Shown: piece by piece, positions 57,576 through 64,000 of the stretch
Layout of the letters: each line of letters begins with the position of its first letter
Numbering within the stretch: the first letter of the stretch is position 1
Origin: Siphonodentalium dalli
Taxonomy: Eukaryota; Mollusca; Scaphopoda; Gadilida; Siphonodentaliidae
Direction: 5' to 3'
Assembly: GCA_032622095.1 (NCBI GenBank)
Contig: CP136069.1
Span: forward strand, 84,650,958 to 84,714,957
Length of the DNA stretch: 64,000 nt
Notes under the pieces: model-generated
What the model saw: only the letters and a program-made list of their open reading frames with translations
The model's database searches: none
Told to the model about the DNA's origin: nothing
Position numbers and translations under genes: made by a program

Positions 57576-59220
57576 TGAAAGTGTCAATGACACTGTAGCT
57601 CAACTTGGAAAGGGAATAATTTAATGTATTACAGTCAATGGAGTGATTAGGAATGTGGAAAGTTGAATGTCTATTACTAGTTTATGGACATGAAGAGAAA
57701 AGTAAAATCCAAGATGGCTGCTGGCGGCCATGTTTTCGGCCGAATGACCCCAAAAAGAATCGTTCCCATCTACATGTCATCGTTAACAGCCATGACAAAT
57801 TTTATGATGATCAGACTAAAGGTACGACCTGTAGCCCGTGCTAAAGAATTTAGTCATACAAAGAGTAAAATCCAAGATGGCTGCTGGCCGCCATGTTTTT
57901 TGGCCGAATGACCCCAAAATTACTCGTTCCCATCTACATGTCAATATTAACATACATCACAAATTTCATAATGATCAGCCGAACAGTACGACCTGTGGCC
58001 CGTGCTAATGGATTGAATTTTGAAATCCAAGATGGCCACTGGCGGCCATTATTTTTTGTCCGAATGACCCCAAAATGACTCGTTCCCATCTACATTCCAA
58101 TTTCAACAGCCATCACAAATTTTATGATGATCAGACTAAAGGTACGACCTGTAGCCCGTGCTAAAGGATTTAGTCATACAAAGAGTAAAATCAAAGATGG
58201 CTGCTGGCGGCCATGTTTATTGACTGAACGACCCCAAAATGACTCGTTCCCATCTACATGTCAATATTAACATTCATGACAAATTTGATGATGATCAGTC
58301 TAAAGGTACGACCTGTAGCCCGTGCTAAAGAATTTAGTCATACAAAGAGTAAAATCCAAGATGGCTGCTGGCCGCCATGTTTTTTGGCCGAATGACCCCA
58401 AAATTACTCGTTCCATTCTACATTCCAATTTCAACAGCCATGACAAATTTTATGATGATTGGACTAAAGGTACAACCTGTAGCCCGTGCTAAAGGATTTA
58501 GTCATACAAAGAGTAAAATTAAAGATGCCTGCTGGCGGCCATGTTTTTTTGACCGAACGACCCCAAAATGACTCGTTCCCATCTACATGTTATTATCAAC
58601 ATTCATGATAAATTTTATGATGATCAGACTAAAGGTACGACCTGTAGCCCGTGCTAAAGGATTTAGTCATACAAAGAGTAAAATCCAAGATGGCCACTGG
58701 CAGCCATGTTTTTTGTCCGAATGACCCCAAAATGACTCGTTCCCATCTATATGTCATTATTAACATTCTTGACAAATTTTATGATGATCAGACTAAAAGT
58801 ACGACCTGTAGCCCGTGCTAAAGAATTTAGTCATACAAAGAGTCAAATCCAAGATGGCTGCTGGCGGCCATGTTTTTGGGCCAAATGACCCCAAAATTAC
58901 TCGTTCCCATCTACATGTCAATCTTAACATCCATGACAAATTTCATGACGATCAGACAAATAGTACGCCCTGTAGCCCGTGCTAATGGATTGAATTTTGA
59001 AATGCAAGATGGCCACTGGCGGCCATGTTTTTTTACCGAATGACCCCAAAATTAATCATTCTGGTCTAAATGTTGATGTCAACAGCTATGACAAATTTCA
59101 TAATGATCCGACCAAAGGTACGACCTGTAGACTGCATTGTTGACGCCTTACGTACACACGCACACACGGACGACAAAGCCATGGCAATAGCTCAAACTTT
59201 ACAAAGTAAAGTTGATCTAA
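57576..59220. mobile_element. repeat-cored element family H, copy 3
   Basis: Begins GAAAGTGTCAATGACACTG 420 bp upstream of CHCHD2-like exon 2; about nine core units; ends AGTAAAGTTGATCTAA. Confidence 0.85.
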
Positions 59221-60055
59221 CAATAGGCAAATCTTTGGCATGAGATATAAGTTAGACTGGTACATGTATGTCACAGTTTTTGTTGCTCTCATCGTTGCAC
59301 ACATTCAGTGCTTAGAACTTTAAATTTTCTCATATATGTCCATCTCAAAATTTATCATTTATTTTTTGCGAGTATCTTTTACTCTCTTTTGCTTTTTGTT
59401 TTTATTTTCATCTTTTTTGTCATATTTTTTTGTTTTAATTTTGGCTTTCTCAATGATCCAAAATTTTTCCTCAAAATAATTTCCAATGAAAACTGGATAA
59501 TTTATATAGAGAGTAATCAATTGGTTCTGAGAATTACCTTAATAGGTGAGAGACGTTGGTAAGAAATGAGTGCACTTTAGCATACTAATTCTTGGAACTA
59601 ATTGATTACTCACTCTATTTATTCTGCATCAATTTGGTTCACCAAATATGATTAAAACACCCAGAATTAATGCATAAAAGTCCCGATGCGGAGAAAGATC
59701 TATCAAACATAGAAAATTCAGTCTAGATCAGTAAAGCGACGTAATGTCAATAACGTCACGAGAAATGACAGTTCACTTGTGACATTATATACCATTTTTA
59801 ATTAACGGCATTTTTAATGGAAATCGCGCACAGGACTGCACAGGAGTGTAATAAATTTCTTTAATTCACGATAATGGGGATATATTGAGGCACTAAAATT
59901 TTATAATTAATTAAACAACAACTAAATGTTCAATATTTTGGCGATTAACTTTGAAACATTTGATGAACCCAGAAAAATTCAATCACTCCCGTTGATCTTT
60001 GCATAAATGTCATCGAAGTCCTTATACAATATAGAATATTATTATGCACTTTATA

Positions 60056-61006
60056 TGAAAGTGTCAATGACACTGTAGCTCAACTTTGTAAAGAAGGTAA
60101 TTTTTTTGTGATGAGCAATGAATAGAGAGATTAAAAAGGAGTGTAAAAAATGAGCAGTAAAGGATTTAGTCATACACAGAGTAAATTCCAAGATGGCTGC
60201 TGGTGGCCATGTTTTTTGGCCGAATGACCCCAAAATGACTCGTTCCCATCTACATGTCATTATTAACATCCATGACAAATTTTATGATGATCAAACTAAA
60301 GGTACGACCTGTAGCCCGTGCTAAAGGATTTAGTCATACAAAGAGTAAAATCCAAGATGGCTGCTGGCGGCCAGGTTTTTTTGGCCGAATGACCTCAAAA
60401 TGACTCGTTCCCATCTACATTCCAATTTCAACAGCCATGACAAATTTTATGATTTTCCGACTAAAGGTACGACCTGTAGCCCATGTTAAAGGATTTAGTC
60501 ATACAAAGAGTAAAATCAAAGATGGCTGCTGGCGGCCATGTTTTTGGGCCGAATGACCCCAAAATTAATCGTTCCCATCTACATGTCAATATTAACATCC
60601 ATGACAAATTTCATGATGATTAGACGAACAGTACGACCTGTAACCCGTGCTAATGGATTGAATTTTGAAATCAAAGATGACCGCTGGCAGCCATGTTTTT
60701 TGTCCTAATGACCCCAAAATGACTCTTTCCCATCTACATTCCAATTTCAACAGCCATGAAAAATTTCATGATGATCAGACTAAAGGTACGACCTGTAGCC
60801 CGGTGGCCATGTTTTTTGGCCGAATGACCCCAAAATTACCCATCCACATGTCAATATTAACATCCATGACAAATTTAATAATAATCGGACCAAAGGTACG
60901 AACTGTAGCCCGTGCTAAAGGAAATTGTTGACGAATCACGCACACACGCACGACGGATACCAAGCCATGGCAATAGCTCAAACTTTACAAAGTAAAGTTG
61001 AGCTAA
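60056..61006. mobile_element. repeat-cored element family H, copy 4
   Basis: About five core units; its end GTTGAGCTAA is followed within a base or two by the start of copy 5. Confidence 0.85.
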
Positions 61007-63108
61007 ATGAAAGTGTCAATGACACTGTAGCTCAACTTGGAAAGGGAATAATTTAATGTATTTCAGTCAATGGAGCGATTAGGAATGTGGAAAGTTGAAT
61101 GTCTAATACTAGTTTATAGACATGAAGAGAAAAGTTAAATCCAAGATGGCTGCTGACGGCCATGTCTTCGGCCGAATGACCCCAAAATGATTGTATCCCA
61201 TCTACATGTCATCGTTAACATCCATGACAAATTTATGACGATCAGACTAAAGGTACGACCTGTAGCCTGTGCTAATGGATTGAATTTTGAAATCAAAGAT
61301 GGCCACTGGCGGCCATGTTTTTTGGACGAATGACCCCAAAATGACTCGTTCCCATCTACATGTCATTATTAACATCCATGACAAATTTTATGATGATCAG
61401 ACTAAAAGTAAGACCTGTAGCCCGTGCTAAATGATTTTGTCATACAAAGAGTAAAATCCAAGATGGCTGCTGACGGCCATGTTTTTTGGCCGAATGACCT
61501 CAAAATGACTCGTTCCAATCTACATGTCATTGCTAACATCCATGACAAATTTGATGATGATCAGACTAAAGGTACGACCTGTAACCAGTGCTAAAGGATT
61601 TAGTCATACAAAGAGTAAAATCCAAGATGGCTGCTGCGGTCATGTTTTTTGGCCAAATGACCCCAAAATTAATTGTTCCCATCTACATGTCAATATTAGC
61701 ATCCATGACAAATGTTATGATGATCAGACGAACAGTACAACCTGTAGCCTGTGCTAATGGATTGAAATTTGAAATCAAAGATGGCCACTGGCGGCCATGT
61801 TTTTCATCCGAATGACCCCAAAATGACTCGTTCCCATCTACATTCCAATTTCAACAGCCATGAAAAATTTCATGATGATCAGACTAAAGGTACGACCTGT
61901 AGCCTGTGCTAAAGAATTTAGTCATACAAAGATGGCTTCTGGTGGCCATGTTTTTTGGCCGAATGACCCCAAAATGACTCGTTCCCATCTACATGTCATT
62001 ATTAACATTCATGACAAATTTTATGATGATCAGACTAAAAGTACGACCTGTAGCCCGTGCTAAATGATTTAGTCATACAAAGAGTAAAATACAAGATGGC
62101 TGCTGGTGGCCATGTTTTTCGGCCGAATGACCCCAAAATGACTCGTTCCCATCTACATGTCAATATTAACATCCATGACAAATTTTATGATGATCAGACT
62201 AAAGGTACGACCTGTAGCCTGTGCTAAAGAATTTAGTCATACAAAGAGTAAAATCCAAGATGGCTGCTGGCGGCCATGTTTTTTGGCCGAATGACCCCAA
62301 AATTACTCGTTCCCATCTACATGTCAATATTAACATCCATGACAAATTTAATGATGATCAGACGAACAGTACGACCTGTGGCCTGTGCTAATGGATTAAA
62401 TTTTGAAATCAAAGATGGCTGCTGGTGGCCATGTTTTTTGTCCGAATGACGCCAAAATGACTCGTTCCCATCTACATTCTAATTTCAACAGCCATTACAA
62501 ATGTCATGATGATCAGACTAAAGGTACGACCTGTAGCCCGTGCTAAAGGATTTAGTCATACAAAGAGTAAAATCCAAGTTGGCTGCTGGCGGCCATGTTT
62601 TGGGCCGAATGACCCCAAAATGACTCGTTCCCATCTACAAGTCATTATTAACATACTTGACAATTTTTATGATGATCAGACTAAAAGTACGACCTGTAGC
62701 CCGTGCTAAAGAATTTAGTCATACAAAGAGTAAAATCCAAGATGGCTGCTGGCGACCATGTTTTTGGGCCGAATGACCCCAAAATTACTCGTTCCCATCT
62801 ACATGTCAATATTAACATCCATGACAAATTTCATGATGATCAGACAAACAGTACGGCCTGTAGCCCGTGCTAATGGATTGAATTTTGAAATCCAAGATGG
62901 CCACTGGCGGCCATGTTTATTTTCAGAATGACCCCAAAATTAATCATTCTGGTCTAAATGTTGATGTCAACAGCTATGACAAATTTCATAATGATCCGAC
63001 CAAAGGTACGACCTGTAGCCTGCATTGTTGACGCCTTACGTACACACGCACACACGGACGACAAAGCCATGTCAATAGCTCAAACTTTACAAAGTAAAGT
63101 TGAGCTAA
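61007..63108. mobile_element. repeat-cored element family H, copy 5
   Basis: Starts TGAAAGTGTCAATGACACTG directly after copy 4, same orientation; about twelve core units and an intact AAAGTTGAGCTA end. Confidence 0.85.
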
Positions 63109-63179
63109 AAATGACTATAATCGCCATCTCACAACCCGACCACCCCACCCCATGCCCCCACCCCTTCTTGCCCATCTCT

Positions 63180-63385
63180 ATACGAAACTACACACATTGT
63201 AAATACGCACCCGCACTATATACCGGGTACACCCAATATACGTACCCATTACACTGTATCATTATACAAGCATAAGGGCCCTGCCCTTGCAAGTTAAACT
63301 TTTGTGGGGTCCTGTTGACTGTTATTATATCTACTATAATTATATTGAATACCAAATAAATCTTATTGAATCTGAATCTGAATCT
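63180..63385 (+). mobile_element. LINE 3' end with (GAATCT)n tail
   Basis: GGGCCCTGCCCTTGCAAGTT and AATAAATCTTATTGAATCTG followed by GAATCTGAATCT: a 3' UTR and hexamer tail as in CR1/L2-like LINEs. A similar tail stands at 56440-56465 (minus-like fragment). No coding part. Confidence 0.5.
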
Positions 63386-63872
63386 ATCCAATCAGGTAAG
63401 CCACATTATTATAAACTGAACGTTCTTGACCTTCAAAAAGAAATAATCTGCATAAATAAATGGATATTTCCCTAGTTTTTATGACAAAATCCTATATTTT
63501 CGAGAAACACACTACCGGTACCAAATTTTCGCTAACAGGTCTTAACTAAAACATTGTTAATTGTGCCTAAGCCGTGGTGAGTCGTAGAGTTGTTTGCTTC
63601 TTTGTAGACGTGATAGTGGTACACAACTAAATTTGACTAATTCGAAATGCGCTTCTTTCATGGTATGGCAGTAATCGATGGAGGTGTGTAAATCACATTA
63701 AAAACGTAGCTCAATCGGGCTACAGACTACAGTAGACAAAATGAGCTACGAAGACTGTTTTTTATGTGTGCCCGACCTGTTTTACTGCCAATATACTGGC
63801 CACTAAAAATTATTGGTCGTGAAAAATAATAGATTTTAAATTTTTATATCTGATCACTCTGAGCTTGATGGG

Positions 63873-64000
63873 TTCCTCGACTTGAAGTTGAATCAAATAT
63901 GTTGGCAGCACGAGAGTTTATACGAGTGAAACAGACAGATGGATCGTTGCTAAGGAGAATGTTGGACAAGTCTGTTGTGAAACAGGGAGGCTCTCAAATG
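63873..64000 (+). CDS. possible partial exon cut by the right edge
   Basis: An open frame runs to the window end and reads MLAAREFIRVKQTDG, then SLLRRMLDKSVVKQGGSQM. There is a possible acceptor at TTGGCAG|CACGAG. The composition looks protein-like but about 40 open codons can occur by chance, and the left part overlaps a fragment of the TTAA MITE seen at 49.7-50.2 kb. Not recognised. Confidence 0.22.

Noticed and set aside
59800-59820. ATGCC|GTTAAT on the minus strand as CHCHD2-like exon 1
   Set aside because: Phase would fit, but the donor is poor, the expected Arg3 is lost and no leader context supports it.
57653-63275. many ORFs reading [19 protein letters not shown] or [19 protein letters not shown]
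   Set aside because: Different frames of the roughly 165 bp core unit of family H; broken by stops each one or two units and without a conserved start.

Overview
The window is animal nuclear DNA: AT-rich, gene-poor, and full of introns with GT..AG borders, MITE-like elements, minisatellites and LINE/hAT remnants. Both recognised genes are metazoan. The repeat style (transposons with tandem-repeat cores and TTAA-flanked MITEs) suggests a marine invertebrate, perhaps a lophotrochozoan such as a mollusc. The species cannot be fixed from sequence alone.

POMT1 (protein O-mannosyltransferase 1) lies on the minus strand and covers about 3.1-41.7 kb. I pieced together 16 coding exons by hand. Every junction keeps frame, giving 707 codons plus 2 bases. 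The product begins with a short polar N-terminus, followed by the GT39 catalytic/membrane domain, MIR repeats and the C-terminal membrane domain. The last exon (roughly 50-60 residues) is not visible and probably lies left of base 1. The enzyme would work in the ER membrane, normally with POMT2, moving mannose from dolichyl-phosphate-mannose to Ser/Thr of targets such as dystroglycan.

CHCHD2/CHCHD10 (mitochondrial twin-CX9C protein) lies on the minus strand at about 54.4-57.2 kb. Three coding exons are visible; a tiny first exon was not found and may lie right of the window. The DNA between the genes (about 42-54 kb) holds a broken hAT transposase, a LINE 3' end, a repeat-cored element, a TTAA MITE, an array of CTTAAG-centred palindromes and foldback elements.

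Repeats dominate the introns. Three long minisatellites sit in POMT1: 62 bp units at 6.5-10.9 kb, split by a hAT element; 40 bp units at 25.0-25.8 kb; and 50 bp units at 35.1-37.3 kb. The last two run up to a splice site, and the 50 bp unit carries a copy of the exon 4 acceptor. A hairpin MITE lies 6 bp beyond the exon 16 donor. A hAT nested in a hAT is at 30.1-32.4 kb. Five elements with about 165 bp tandem cores and inverted TAGCTCAACTT ends resemble Helentron-type non-autonomous elements; the last two are joined head to tail.

No rRNA, convincing tRNA, CRISPR or prokaryotic feature was seen. The notable signal is repeat architecture around POMT1 splice sites plus the repeat-cored transposon family. 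I did not find a new multi-gene system.
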